Shown: positions 32,761-44,400 of the stretch, piece by piece
Numbering within the stretch: position 1 is the stretch's first letter
How the letters are laid out: every line of letters starts with the position of its first letter
DNA from: Haemaphysalis longicornis
Taxonomy: Eukaryota; Arthropoda; Arachnida; Ixodida; Ixodidae
Assembly: GCA_013339765.2 (NCBI GenBank)
Contig: CM023457.1
Location: forward strand, 73,086,717-73,150,716
Direction: 5' to 3'
DNA length: 64,000 nt
The notes under the pieces: model-generated
What the model was told of the DNA's origin: nothing
Database searches by the model: none
The model's input: the letters and a program-made list of their open reading frames with translations, nothing else
Translations under genes and position numbers: made by a program

Positions 32761-32826
32761 GGGGGCTCGGGGTCCGCGGTATCGCCAGTACCGTCACCAA
32801 GATTGCTCAAGGTGTACCGTGCCGGG
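32761..32826 (+). repeat. Flanking direct repeat R (left copy)
   Basis: 66 bp, about 85% identical by eye to 38336-38402 in the same orientation, beginning GGGGGCTCGGGGT and containing CCGTCACCAAGATT. It abuts the inverted LINE half at 32827. It is either a flanking target repeat or LINE 5' UTR sequence. Confidence 0.75.
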
Positions 32827-34070
32827 AAAACGAGAGAGTTGGCGTTCCTTCATAACACCAATAAACTCATACACAGACACACGAAAAGTATGGACGAGAA
32901 TACGCAAACCCAAGGAAAAACAAACACACAGCCTGCCTCTGGTCAGCACTACGGGGACACACTCGAAGACCAGGTTGACACACTCGCACAACACTTCCAA
33001 CACGTTTCTAGTTCAGCACACTACACAAACACTTTCATGAAACACAAACAAATGGCCGAAAAGAAGCCTATACTAGATAACAATAGGTCAACATCTTCTT
33101 ATAACTCAGAGTTTTCACTGCATGAGCTGAGGGCTGCTTTGAGCACGTGTAAACCCTGAGCTCCAGGCCCAGACAACATCACATACACAATGATACAACA
33201 CCTGCACGCAGACACTCTTCTAACACTCTTACACCTATATAACAAGATATGGCATTCGGGGCTCATTCCAAACTCTTGGAAGGAGGCTATAGTTGTAGCT
33301 TTCCTGAAGGAGGGAAACGACCCGTCATCCCCCTCAAATTACCGTCCTATTGCCCTAACGAGTTGCCTGTGCAAGCTTCTCGAGAAGATGATAAATCGCA
33401 GGCTCGTGTACTTCCTTGAGTACAACGGTCTTCTCGAGAGCAGCCAGGCAGGCTTCAGGGTGGGGCGATCGACGAACGATCAACTGGTAGCTCTTGACTC
33501 GTACGTCAAGGATGCCTTCGCGCATAAGCAGTATTGTTTAACGGTGTTTTTCGACCTTGAGAAGGCATACGACACCGCTTGGCGTTATGGGATCCTTAGT
33601 GACCTCAAGTCATTCGGTGTTTCGGGTAACATGTTGAACGCTCTTGTCAGTTACTTGTCAGACAGAACGTTCCGAGTAAGAGTCGGTGGTGCACTCTCTA
33701 AGGTTCACGTGCAAGAAAATGGCGTGCCACAAGGTGGCGTGTTGAGCTGCACTCTCTTCATAGTAAAAATGAACTCTCTTGGTAAGGCACTGCCACCTAT
33801 AATCTCTTCTTCCATGTATGTAGATGACGTACAGATATCCTATAAATCGTGCAATATGTCAATCTGCGAATGTCAAGTCCAGCTTGTTGTAAAAAAACTT
33901 GCCGGCTGGGCAGACAAGAATGGTTTTAAATTGAATCCTGTAAAACGCTCCTGCGTTGTGTTCTCCAGGAAGCGCGGGGTCCATCCGGACCCAGACATTC
34001 ATCTTAATGGCGTGTCGCTTCCTGTGAACAAGGAGCAGGGTTTTAGGTGTTGTGTTTGACCACCAACTCA
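32827..34070 (+). pseudogene. LINE ORF2, reverse transcriptase (inverted half)
   Basis: The frame starts at the inversion point with KRESWRSFITPINSYTD, shifts near 32930 and reads to 33159 (ALSTCKP then TGA at the usual APGPDNI position). 33162-34059 is one long frame: YRPIALTSCLCKLLEKMI, GFRVGRSTNDQLVAL, FFDLEKAYDTAWR, NGVPQGGVLSCTLF and the catalytic SSMYVDDVQISY (about 33808-33843, YVDD intact). GFKLNPVKRSCVVFSRKRG follows. A frameshift at about 34050 (GFRCCV) ends it. The enzyme would copy LINE RNA; only three lesions are visible here. Confidence 0.85.
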
Positions 34071-34633
34071 CATTCATGCCCCACATCAAGGAACTTAAAA
34101 AGAAATGTCTCAAAACAATGAATATACTTAACGTTCTCTCCCACCAATCCTATGGTTCCGACAAAGAACTCCTGCTTCGCTTGTATACTGCTTTGGTTTG
34201 GTCTCGTTTGGACTATGGCAGTGTGGTGTATGGGTCGGCGACTACGACAGCCTTGCGAATTCTGGACCCAGTGCTACACTTGGGCCTTCGTCTTGCTTCG
34301 GGTGCTTTTCGCACAAGCCCTGCCGAGAGTCTTTATGTCGAGTGTGATAAGTGGAGCCTTGAGAACCAACGAACGTACAGGGACTTGCTGTATGCTTTTA
34401 AAATTTCGTCGCTGAATAATCATCCTGTTTCTCCTGTCTTTAACGATACTTCAACATCTCTGCTCTTTGTAAATCGCCCATCCGTTCCTCTGCCCTTTTC
34501 ACTTAGAGTGAGAGAGCGAGCCTCGGATCTCAGTGCTTCGTTTTTAGATGTGTACAGGTCATCCTTTTCTAACAGTTTTACTGCCTTGGCAAGTTCGCCC
34601 TGTGTCGTGCGACCTTTCTTTTATGAGACTTGA
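34052..34633 (+). pseudogene. LINE ORF2, RT thumb/connection segment
   Basis: Continues from the RT after a one-base shift with VFDHQLTFMPHIKELKKKCL, LYTALVWSRLDYGSVVYGSA, RILDPVLHLGLRLASGAFRT and SLYVECDKWSLENQRTYRD. It ends with VRPFFYET and a TGA at 34631-34633. It is collinear with the minus-strand copy at 63.2-63.95 kb, which lacks the first half of it. Confidence 0.8.
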
Positions 34634-34639
34634 CAAAAA

Positions 34640-35560
34640 TTGTGTACCATGACCCGCAATACTGCAGCACTTTCTGTCTTTGCATTTTAAATACACATGT
34701 GCAGAATTTTATAGTGACGCTTATAAAACCTCAACTATGGTGTAGTGCGCTGCTCATGGTCCAAATTTCAATGCAGCCAGAACCGTGAGCGTGCACACAA
34801 CAATTTTTTCAGCAGAAGCGTATGGAATTTTACTGATTGTACAACACATTCTTGAAAATAAAATTCCCAATTCCATCATCTATACAGATTCTTTGAGTGT
34901 TGTTCGCGCTCTATCATCGCACAAGCCCCCCAAAAACCACATAGTTAATCTTGTGTTCGACACTATCATGTCCGTGTATGCCCAAAAGTATGAGCTGGTC
35001 CTCTGCTGGGTCCCAGGACACGCAGGGATCGCTGGGAACGAGTTGGCAGACGAGAGGGCCGCTGCTTCTGCAATCAGGAACACTGTAGACATTACAACGA
35101 TACCCTACACAGACCTCAAGCAACACATAAGACAACACCTGCGCAAAACATAGCAAACACGCTGGGATCAACAGACAGACAACAAACTACATGTAATAAA
35201 GCCACACTTGGGACGGTACACAGCTGACTCACACAACTGACACTCGGCAGTCGCCTTGGGTAAGCTGCGGATAGGGCACACCAATGCGACGCACTCGTAT
35301 CTGCTGACGGGATCTTCTAGACCCCAGTGCAGCAGGTGCGGAGAGGCCCTATCCGTAGTGCACATACTAATCGCACGCAAGGCCCTTCACACAACACGAC
35401 ACAAACACTTCAGAGAACTCTACAGACAACATATTCCCCTACATCCATCTTTTTTTCTAGGTGACGATGCCATTGTTTCCGTGAAACGTGTGTTTGAGTA
35501 TTTGTCAGACGTGAAGTTTAAAAACCTAATTTTCTACCACGCATAATGAAATCTGGCCCT
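34640..35560 (+). pseudogene. LINE ORF2, RNase H domain and C-terminus
   Basis: 34700-35153 carries FYSDAYKTS (Asp), IFSAEAYGILLIVQHIL (Glu), IIYTDSLSVVRAL (Asp) and LVLCWVPGHAGIAGNELADE, which together make an intact RNase H active-site set apart from stops near 34743 and 35152. 35256-35546 in a shifted frame is the C-terminal zinc-finger-like part: KLRIGHTNATHSYLLTGSSR, C-S-R-C, then LFLGDD-type sequence ending FYHA. RNase H degrades template RNA during cDNA synthesis. Confidence 0.8.
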
Positions 35561-35654
35561 ATACAACAGTCATGCTCATTGTCGTTTTGTGATTTTACTT
35601 TTGTTTTTCCTGACTTTACTTAGTGTTTAAGGTTTCGCCCCTCATATATGACTA

Positions 35655-35719
35655 TTGTTTTGGCGCTCTTTGCCCCAGTTGGTCTTGCGTCATAAACATC
35701 CAACCATCATCATCATCAA
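35655..35719 (+). other. LINE 3' terminus with (ATC)n tail
   Basis: TTTGGCGCTCTTTGCCCCAG, then TTGCGTCA and AACCATCATCATCATCAA. The same 3' terminal block is present on the minus strand at 62339-62395 and in the 49-bp stub at 63160-63208. It directly abuts the inverted endonuclease half. Confidence 0.85.
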
Positions 35720-36736
35720 CTCTCGTTTTGCCTCATGGCGCACACGTTTTCCTAACGCCTTGGCCCGTTTGAACAAAATGAGGTTACCCGACATGGGGTA
35801 CCGACGAAGGACACCCCATGCCTTCTTCTGGGCTTCTCGCGCCCGCCTACAGTCCTCATTCCACCACGGCCTCCGCTGGTTGCGCGGGGCACCACAGGCT
35901 TGGGGAATGGACTTTACGGCGGCGTCGAGGATGTGTGCCATGAGCAGTTGGGTAGCTTCTGCAACGTGTAGGTGTCCTATGGATGTGTGGTGTAGTTTGT
36001 ATGTCCCTGTAAATGTATTCCAGTTAGCTCTTGCTTCATTAAACCTTTTATGGGAAGATGGACTGCTCGGGCCTGTACCTATATACGTTAATGAAGTGGG
36101 GAAATGGTCACTACCATATGGGTACGTGCCCACACCCCACTCAAGACATGGAAAGAGAATTGCAGAACCAATAGCCAGGTCAAGATGTGAGTTTGTGTTC
36201 TGACCTATGTTATGGTATGTAGGCTGTTTATTGTTCAAAAGGTATGCTCCTGAAGATGTAAGGAATTTCTCTATCAGGTGACCTCGGGCATCCGTTCTGG
36301 AGGAGCCCCAAAGAGAGTTGTGTGCATTAAGGTCACCTGTTATAATGTACGGTTCGGGCAGTTGGTCGACAAGCGCCTCGAAGTCAGAGCTCGAAAGTGC
36401 ATACTCAGGACGAATGTAAATGGAGCATACCATTACCAACCTTTTAAAAATTATTGTGCAGATGGCTACAGCCTCGAGGACGGTATTCAAGGTGACAGGG
36501 TGGCATGCTAAGGATTTTCGGGCGATTATGGCCACACCACCAGAAGAGTGTGTGCAGCCATCCCTGTCCTTTCTGTATACCAGGTAACTATTCAAGAAAT
36601 TTGTGTGTTTGGAATTCAGATGTGTTTCCTGGACACACATTACACATGGCTGATTGGCATGCAGAATCTCATACACGTCGTGAAGATTACTCAGAAGGCC
36701 TCTGCAGTTCCATTGAATTATGTTTTCTCTTCCCAA
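35720..36736 (-). CDS. LINE ORF2, APE endonuclease domain (5' half of inverted LINE)
   Basis: An open minus-strand frame starting at the ATG at 36734-36736. The blocks in order are IIQWNCRGLLSNL (Asn), CVQETHL (Glu), CSIYIRPEYAL, YIITGDLNAHNSLWG (Asp, Asn, His) and YGSDHFPTSL (Asp-His). A basic linker, RRPWWNEDCRRAREAQKKAW to RVRHEAKRE, follows. All catalytic residues are present and the domain is uninterrupted. Real ORF2 sequence stops at 35720; the last few codons (LMMMMVGCL) are the reverse of the inverted (ATC)n tail and are not part of the gene. The RT continues on the opposite strand at 32827. Confidence 0.9.
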
Positions 36737-36749
36737 TATTTAGTGTGAG

Positions 36750-38139
36750 AGCTACTGGAGTGTGTATGTTTATGTGTCGTCTTTCGGGGCTGTGACTCTT
36801 GGATTGGGCTTTTTGGGCCTTTCTGTAGGCTTTGACGTTGGAGGCCGCTCCTTGCGCTGCTGTTGCAGGCAAGAAAGGCACGACGTCCATCTCGTCGTCC
36901 GATGTCCTGGGTGTGCCCGTCGAACCGGGCCCCCCGGACTTGGCCCCCCTTCGGGGCCCTTCGTTTGACCCGCCACCGCCGCAGGTGTCGGGGCCACCAG
37001 AAGTGGCACGAGCGGTGCGGTGGCGGTAGGAGCCGGTGCGGGGCCCGTGGTGTCCATGGCACCCTCCAACGCACTGGAGGACGGGGGCAGGGACGGGAGT
37101 GGCACCGGTACCGACGGAAGAGGTTGGGACCACAACCGCTGCTGGCTCTGCGAGCGGTGCGAAGGCGAGTTGGGCTGCCAGAGGCGACCCAGGGGTGGCG
37201 GCGGCGGGACCAAGTCCGACTCGCGGTACTGGGTCCCCTCCGAAAACAGACGCCGCTCCGCCCACCAGCGAGCTGCATCGGCGTACCACCTCCGGGGGAA
37301 AGAGGGGAACCTCTTCCGCACCTCTGGGAAGGTGATGTTTTCCGTGATTTTGAGGTTATTTAATTTTCCATCTGGAACCTTTGACACGTGCGGGAGTACG
37401 AAGCATGAGGTCAGTGACAGTTGCTGCACATTAATTGTTGAGCCTGGCAGTTATCTGTATCATGATCTTGAGATCAACATTTTGCACATGTTGTTTTGCC
37501 AAGACAGGAGGTGGTGCCATGCCCGAACCGTTGGCACTTGAAACAGCGCCGCGGGTTCGGGATGTACGGCCGGACAGAACAATGAATTAAACCCGCTTTG
37601 ATGGATTCGGGGAGTGTGGAGCGATCACATGTCAAGATTATATGCTTTGTCATGATTTGCCTATCATCTCGCCGCATGGTGATGCACCTTACTGCCGTCA
37701 CGGCCTTGCCTTTCAGACCTTCGAGCAGATCGGCTTCCGTCTCATTTATCAGATCTGGCTCAGAAATCACACCCTGAGAGCTATTGAGGCTATGGTGGGG
37801 TGTGACACTGATGTCCAGATCTGCCATGCGATTCTGGGTGAGGAGGCTTGTGGCTTGCTGGTGAGTGTTCACCTCGACCAAAACTTCGCCGGTTCTCAGT
37901 TTCTTGGCTTGGAAAGACTTGCCCAGGATGCCTTCAAAGAATTTTGTGATAAGGAACACTGACTGGGAGGAGATAGGACTTGACTTGTCAAGAGATTCAA
38001 CAATCAAGAAGTGCGGATAGTTATCTGGGTTTTGGGATGCAATTGTTGGCAAGGGTGGGAATGAAGCTTCGGTGTGGTTCCCTTCTCTGGGGCCGATCTT
38101 GTTTGGAGGGGGGGGGTTGGAAAATGCCATATGATACAT
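36750..38139 (-). pseudogene. LINE ORF1 (gag-like) with CCHC knuckle, one break
   Basis: The first segment (38139-37474) starts MYHMAFSNPPPPNKIGPREG and has a domain with FEGILGKSFQAKKLRTGEVL, LIHCSVRPYIPNPRRCFKCQ and a zinc knuckle C-x2-C-x4-H-x4-C (CFKCQRFGHGTTSC). A second partial Cys pair (CAKC) precedes the stop. The second segment (about 37429-36770, another frame) holds the Pro/Ala-rich C-terminus with RKRFPSFPRRWYADAARWW. One stop or frameshift near 37470 separates them. ORF1 of this kind binds element RNA; two or three knuckles are usual, and the third is lost at the break. Confidence 0.8.
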
Positions 38140-38335
38140 TGGAAAGCAGGGAGACTGGGGTACTTTCTCCTTTGACCTTACCCTGGTAAGTCAAAGAGGT
38201 CCCGGAGCTTCCTGCCTGGTAGACAGGCAATGAGCCCATCGGCCGGAGCTTGACCAAGGCTCCGACGGCCACCGTTCACGGCTTCTGACCCTTCACCTTT
38301 CAACTTCTACCTACGGTAGGTAACAACTTAAGTAT

Positions 38336-38402
38336 GGGGGCTCGGGGTACGCGGTGTCGCCACTCACCGTCACCAAGATTACTCAAGGTGCCCCGTACGG
38401 GG
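38336..38402 (+). repeat. Flanking direct repeat R (right copy)
   Basis: Pairs with 32761-32826. It lies upstream of the LINE 5' end (minus sense), separated from ORF1 by about 200 bp of leader. Confidence 0.7.
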
Positions 38403-41400
38403 AGACTGAAAGTACAATTGTCTCGAACCATGCAGCTTGCGAGTTGCCATTCGAGTACTATACGAGTCTGCCAATGGAAATTTTTTCTGGCGACTGTTGC
38501 ACTGCCGCAGAGTGCTTCGTGAAGTGTTTCCTGCTGGCGCAGCCATTTCATTCTATGCGGACGAACAAAATGCGCACAGGCCACGTGCAACAGGCATGTG
38601 TTTTCCTTGTTGTGGGAAGCAGGTTTGCCCAACGGGTACCAGTCGGCTGCGCAGTAGCACCCAATGTATGCTTAGATGCAGATACCTAGCGGGTCCACTC
38701 TGGTTCATTCCACGGAGGTAAAAGCAACGCCTTCTCATGTTTCTCAGATAGTGCTTTTTATTCGCCTTAACTATGCACTGCACTAAGCAAGAGAGATAAA
38801 TATTTTATGAATTCGCTAGCAGAAGGATGTTAGGGCTTCCACCCTGGGAGAGCCATTCTTAGTCCAAGTGCACTGAAACCCACAAGCGCCGTCAGTCGCC
38901 CACTCCGGACGTTCATTACAGCCTTCACCATTGCTTGAGTTACGTCTGCATTTTTTTTAATTATTAGTTACGATTAATTATTTACAGTGAGTGTTCATGG
39001 CTAGTCAAGGAGAGGAATTGGTTTGGTTTGTTGGGTGAAAATCAGAACAGAATGCTTTTATTGTGTGTTGTGACAGTGACCCTGGCTCATCAGTGAGTAG
39101 AATTTGTTAAGCATGACTGCGATGAGGGGCAGACGAAGTGTGTGGAGCATGTCAGACATACTTTGAGCTTGCGCGATCAGTGTACGAGCTTTGTGCCATT
39201 AAAAAATTTAGTAGGAATATCCCGTGTATTACGTTTTTTGCAAGTTTGTCCGACATACCTTTTAAACCCAGCGTTAAATCATCCATTGCTTTTAAAAGCA
39301 ACCTGAAGCCAGCAGGTGAGAACGAAAAGGCTATGCTAAAAATACTAAAGGAAATTCAGCCTATTAGCAATGGTTCAGAATGGCATGTAAACAATCTTTG
39401 CTAACATGCACAGTGGTTGACGAAATACTGCCGTGTTACATTAGTACATGCAAATGTGGTTGCAAAGAGGGCTATGGCAGGTACAGGTGAGTGTGTAAGG
39501 TTGATTTAGTGCAAATATGCTGCATGCACACATACTAAAAAATATCCTGCGAAAAACTTATCAAGAAGACATGAGGTTAGCAGCAAGTAGAAACAGCAAC
39601 TACGCGGAGTCACCTAGATGGTATGCTTACAATGTAGGAGTAACAGTCAACACAACTCGTAGCACCTGTTATTACTGAAACCACTGACGCATCAGCTAGT
39701 CTGTCATAAATGGGCACGATCACGTAAGTTTGGCGACATCGTAAATTTTTGAGCACACGAACACAACAAACACGGAAAATGCCACAGTAACTCACGACAG
39801 ATATTTGGCCACGCTTGTAACGACAAGGATCACGGCACGTTGAAGCGCACGAACTAAACCTCGCTGTCAGTGTGACGCACCATTGCTCGCTGATGAGGCT
39901 CTAGATTATTAACGTATACACTCCTGCTGCTTAACGTATAACGTATTAACGTATACACTTTTCTAAGCATCATTTCAGAACACGCAAGTCGAGTACATTA
40001 CACAAACAAAAACCCCTGGAAAACTACAACACATCACACAAATCGGTCGCGTTTTGAAGGCAACACGGTGCTTCGTACCTTACAGCACATTTTGGGGCAG
40101 CATTTGTTTCTGATCCGGCGGCAATCCCCGTGTACGTATTTGATATGAAAATACTGCTCGTTGCGCAAGCTCTAACCAGCACCTCGCGTTGCTGCTACAA
40201 ATAGTTATCGGACTTTGACGGCTGTGAATCACTGCAGAAGATAGAAGCGCGGAGACACGGGGCTTGATAGCTTGAAGCTAACACCTCATATGGAATGAAA
40301 ACACAGAGCACCGCTATTCGCTGTAGCACGGCACCGCTCATGAGCGATTCCACACAACGCCGACGCTCGTACATACTCGCTTGCCTCTGCACCGCGCGAA
40401 GCCGAAATATTTGAAACAAGCCAACGGACCAAACTCGGAACAGACGTACCACGGAACAGACAAACCCGTACAGATGCCAGTACGGAGCCAAAATTCGCTG
40501 TTCGATCGCATTCGGCCTCTTCTACATGCCTCTCGTCCGTAGGTCATCAGTAAAACCCGTTGTAAATCTATAAAAACTGCTTTGTTTACACAACGTCTTC
40601 TACCTGAGAGTCTAAACCAAAAACAAACTCTAGTTTCGAAGAGACAAATATAATGCAAATATCTACAAAGTATGCCCATACATCACGGTGACTAAATGAC
40701 GTCATATTAATAGACATTAAACTCGGCCTAAAGTAAATCTTGAATTTTGTAATATAAGTTTGTCACAGCCAAAAATATATGTAATACTATTGTAAGAACT
40801 GCAATTTCATGCAATTACGCAATTTTTTGTTAACGCGCGTCACTTCCGTGGGGCGCAGCAGCCAGTTCGGGTACACTCTAGTCCGGGTGGATTAGACTCG
40901 GAAGCCCCGGGTTGCAGGTGAAGCAGCCTAAATTAAATGCTAACGGGCCGTAATTTTGTTACAATGCGACCTCTTGCCTACATAAAGTTAAATGTGGGGA
41001 AATATACACGTACAAAGACTTACGCGACTTGCAAGTGGAGCCGAAAAATAACCCGGCCTCTTTTACGTAAGTGGTGCTTCTCCAATGGAGCTATTGTACT
41101 TTTATCGCTATATTGTGCGTTCGTGTATGGAGAATATACGTGTCCTTCTTAATTCAGGTGATATTTTTGCCTTTCCATGCGCAATTCACAAATATCGTTA
41201 CCAAATCATCTTGCCCAAAGTATAGTTAGAAATGCGTCTCTATTACATTCCTGTATCTGTATTCCGCAAAACTTTTCGTGTGCATTGAGCAAGGCATATC
41301 TCTGCTATCTCGTCATGACAAACATAAATGCATCTCGATATTGCACTTCCAGCCCACGTGTCCCGACATTTCTATTATTAGTAATACTGTTTCCAGTATA

Positions 41401-44400
41401 TTCTACCAAGCCCTGATTTACAAAAAAGTGCAGTGTTGCGTGAGTTCAACGTGCATTGCTGATAATATACGTATATATGCATTCCATATATGCATGTTTT
41501 GTTGAATGAAGAACAGTTAAAAGACATTAGCTAAAGAATGATGTGAGATGATCGTTTGAAAATGACTTGCAGGCGGACTCTGGGGAAATTATTTACATTT
41601 GCCCACATTTTCAACAGCACTGAAAACGGGAACACAGGAAGGGGGTCGCTACAGGCGCTGTGTATCGTCCAGAGACATATTATCGCGGCTTTCCTTACTA
41701 CTGCCCTTCTCGACTTACAGGAAGTCACAAAAAATTATTCACAAACTAATTAGAACTTGTGCTTCGCAACACGGTGCTCACGCATTCTTTGTATACAACA
41801 CGGCTCGCTAGCGACTGTAATACAAACAAATATATCATTGTGCCTGCCGAACGACTTTTGACTGACGTAAAACACACATTCATGTTGTGAGTGCAATTGA
41901 GGCAATAAAATTCACCATGCATATGTGTCTGAATTCCTGTACCCATGTTTGTAAATGCAAATGGTTTTGGTATTGAAAGCTCTGTGGTGTGAACATGAAG
42001 CGCTTTGCACTGCTTCAACTCATTCACAACATAAAGCAAGGAAACCAGAATTGAAAATTACGCATGAGCTAGCGTCCGCAGATATTGCCGTCGATTTTCC
42101 CACTTGCAACTAATCAAGAAATCCTAGCGTTCACTTTACCGACACCAGGGACAACTGGCCTTATAATCGGTGAATGTGATGTCTGGGAGGTGGTGCTAAA
42201 TACGAGGAAAATTGAATGGTGCATGTGTGCACATTAAAGAATGTTTGGCATTGCCTTGAAAGACTATCGCATGTATTGAGCCCAACTTGCTTTCAATTAT
42301 CTGCCTTATTCTGCATTTAAAATTAAAATTAGAAATCTACAAATTAAGATTAATCGGAAGGGGTTGCCTTACGGGACAGCGCTTGTAACCCGAAAGCCGA
42401 GAAGCGCCAATCCTTCATTCGGTGCCTTTCCGTCATCCTGCTTGGCCTGTTTTTTTGTTCCTGGGAAAATGCGGGGGGCCGAGAGGTCACTGACCGTGCT
42501 CTCCATTTTCGTTCTTCGCTGCGACATCACGGCCCAAGGGAGCTTCGCGTACGCATGCTTTCTGCCCTGCGGAAGGTGCAAGTCAATGGCTTTCATCATC
42601 GCATTTTTCCTTTGCTGATGTGCGTTTGGATGCAATAATAGAATCACGAAGAAGTGCCCGTACGCTTTTTAGCTTACGTCGGAAGGGAACGCGTTGGTAT
42701 TTCTCCCTGTATAAAAATTGTGTTTCTAGAAATAATAAACTGTTTTAACCTCATACACAAGAAGAAATTTGCACGGCCACGGCTCTCTTGCAATTAGAAA
42801 AAAAAAACAAAAAAAAATTAGATGCATCAAAGCTGCACGTATGCATAGATATAGGGGAAGTAGAAAAAAATAATTACATGTGCATACGTACACAATAATA
42901 TGTCACCCACTTTTCTTCTTTTTTTATATATCGGCTCAAATGAAATGTTCCTCAGCGCGCACCATCACCACACGTGACACAGCCTTAGAGCAGATATTGT
43001 AGAACTGCATGCATGTTTCACGTGGAAACTTCGCAGCTGTACGCAGGTAATGCGTATGGCTGCCCCTGACGATTCGAGGTTTTTGCCCTCCAGAAAAGCA
43101 AGTTGACAGAACTCTAGCTATCGTGCAGCCTACTTTTCTCAATTCCTCATTAATCGATCAAACTAGCGTGATCTGTTTCGCGACTTCCGTGTTCCTAAAC
43201 GCATGAAGCAATGTTTGGGATATACCAACACGGAACGGCCTCGCTTGGGCATTTTTTTATTGCCATGAAGCACGCGTGGCTTCATTATTAGCTTAACCAC
43301 ACATACAATAAATATTTACCTGAGCACCCCTCTCCCTAAAACTTTAATTGTGAACATTTATTTTCGCTTTAATAAAAGCTTTACCAGCGCTAAATTTGTA
43401 CAACGCTCAAGGAATATTACCGTTTCGGGGTTTATGTGACACAAGACAAAAAAAAAATGCTGTGCCTTCACACTTCCAAAAACGGGCAATCGCTGTGTCC
43501 GCATTTCTTTGTATTTTGCAAAAGAGTGTGCCTCGACTTTGTACAACCGATTTTTTGCTTGTAGCGTATTGTTCTAGCTCCCACACTGAATGTTGGAAGA
43601 CAGATTGTTTAAATAAAATATTTCATAGAATAGCAAAAAATCAGGAGTGCTCATTTAAAGGAGTGAGGTAACAATTAGGTGCGATATCTGAGACGCTGCT
43701 TGTCCTATCAAATCTGATTTTCGTTAGCATCACACATTCCTTGATCAACAAAAATTGTAGAAAGAAAGCTCAGTAATGAAATCCGCCGTTCTAACTATAT
43801 AGCATTTTTTAGCAAAAAAAAAAGCAAGCGGGGTGCATGCACCAAGCATCGTACGATTTCCGTCACAACTACCAAAGGGATTACCGGATCGTCTGACACA
43901 ACCTCTCCTTTTAAATGAAAGGAATTCTAGAGGAGAGATTTGCGTGCTTTAGCCGTGCGTCGAACTTCTCTTAATTTTGAGCACTATCCACTGAATTAAC
44001 TGGAAGGACTAAAGTAAGAGTTTTCATCATTACAGAATGCTATGTAAGCTGTTTTATGTTTAACATTTCCTATATTTTCATGAAACTACGCCTACAAGTT
44101 ATCAGTGATGGAAGCTTATCCACTCACATCCGTGAGTCACGCGTTTTTGCTCCTCCATCCATCGCTTGAAATCACACTACTTTCACAGCGGCGTTTTTGT
44201 CTAGACGACGTTATTTGTTTTGAAACAATTTAGTAACGTTTTATGTCCCTATTCTGCCTAGAACCGCAGTTGGTGAGAACAATCGTTATCACAGCGCTAA
44301 GAGCACAAATGCCCAGTATGTATATGCACTCTTGCGCAGCTAGGTGTCGTCTGCTATCTCTTATGGATGGCGATGGCGCAGCGCGCGAGCCAGCGCCTAG

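Larger units (their letters stand above)
32827..38335 (-). mobile_element. RNase H-type LINE with its 3' half inverted in place
   Basis: The 5' half (ORF1 and endonuclease, 38335 down to 35720) is on the minus strand. The 3' half (RT, RNase H, tail; 32827-35719) is on the plus strand. Both halves break at the same element position: the minus half ends AAAACGAGAG (35729-35720) and the plus half starts AAAACGAGAG (32827-32836). In both, these bases encode Lys-Arg-Glu of ORF2, and the reading continues across the join as KRE-SWRSFITPINSYTD. Turning 32827-35719 around restores one full-length minus-strand LINE. The gag, APE, RT, RNase H and (ATC)n tail place it in the I/Jockey/R1 group. Confidence 0.8.

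Noticed and set aside
32827..38335. Twin priming as the cause of the inverted LINE
   Set aside because: Twin priming puts the inverted 5' part upstream and leaves the tail at the outer 3' end. Here the tail is internal, against the endonuclease.
39068..39905. Terminal inverted repeat pair of a small MULE-derived element (39068-39092 and 39885-39905)
   Set aside because: Only about 15 matching bases on the second side and no target duplication.
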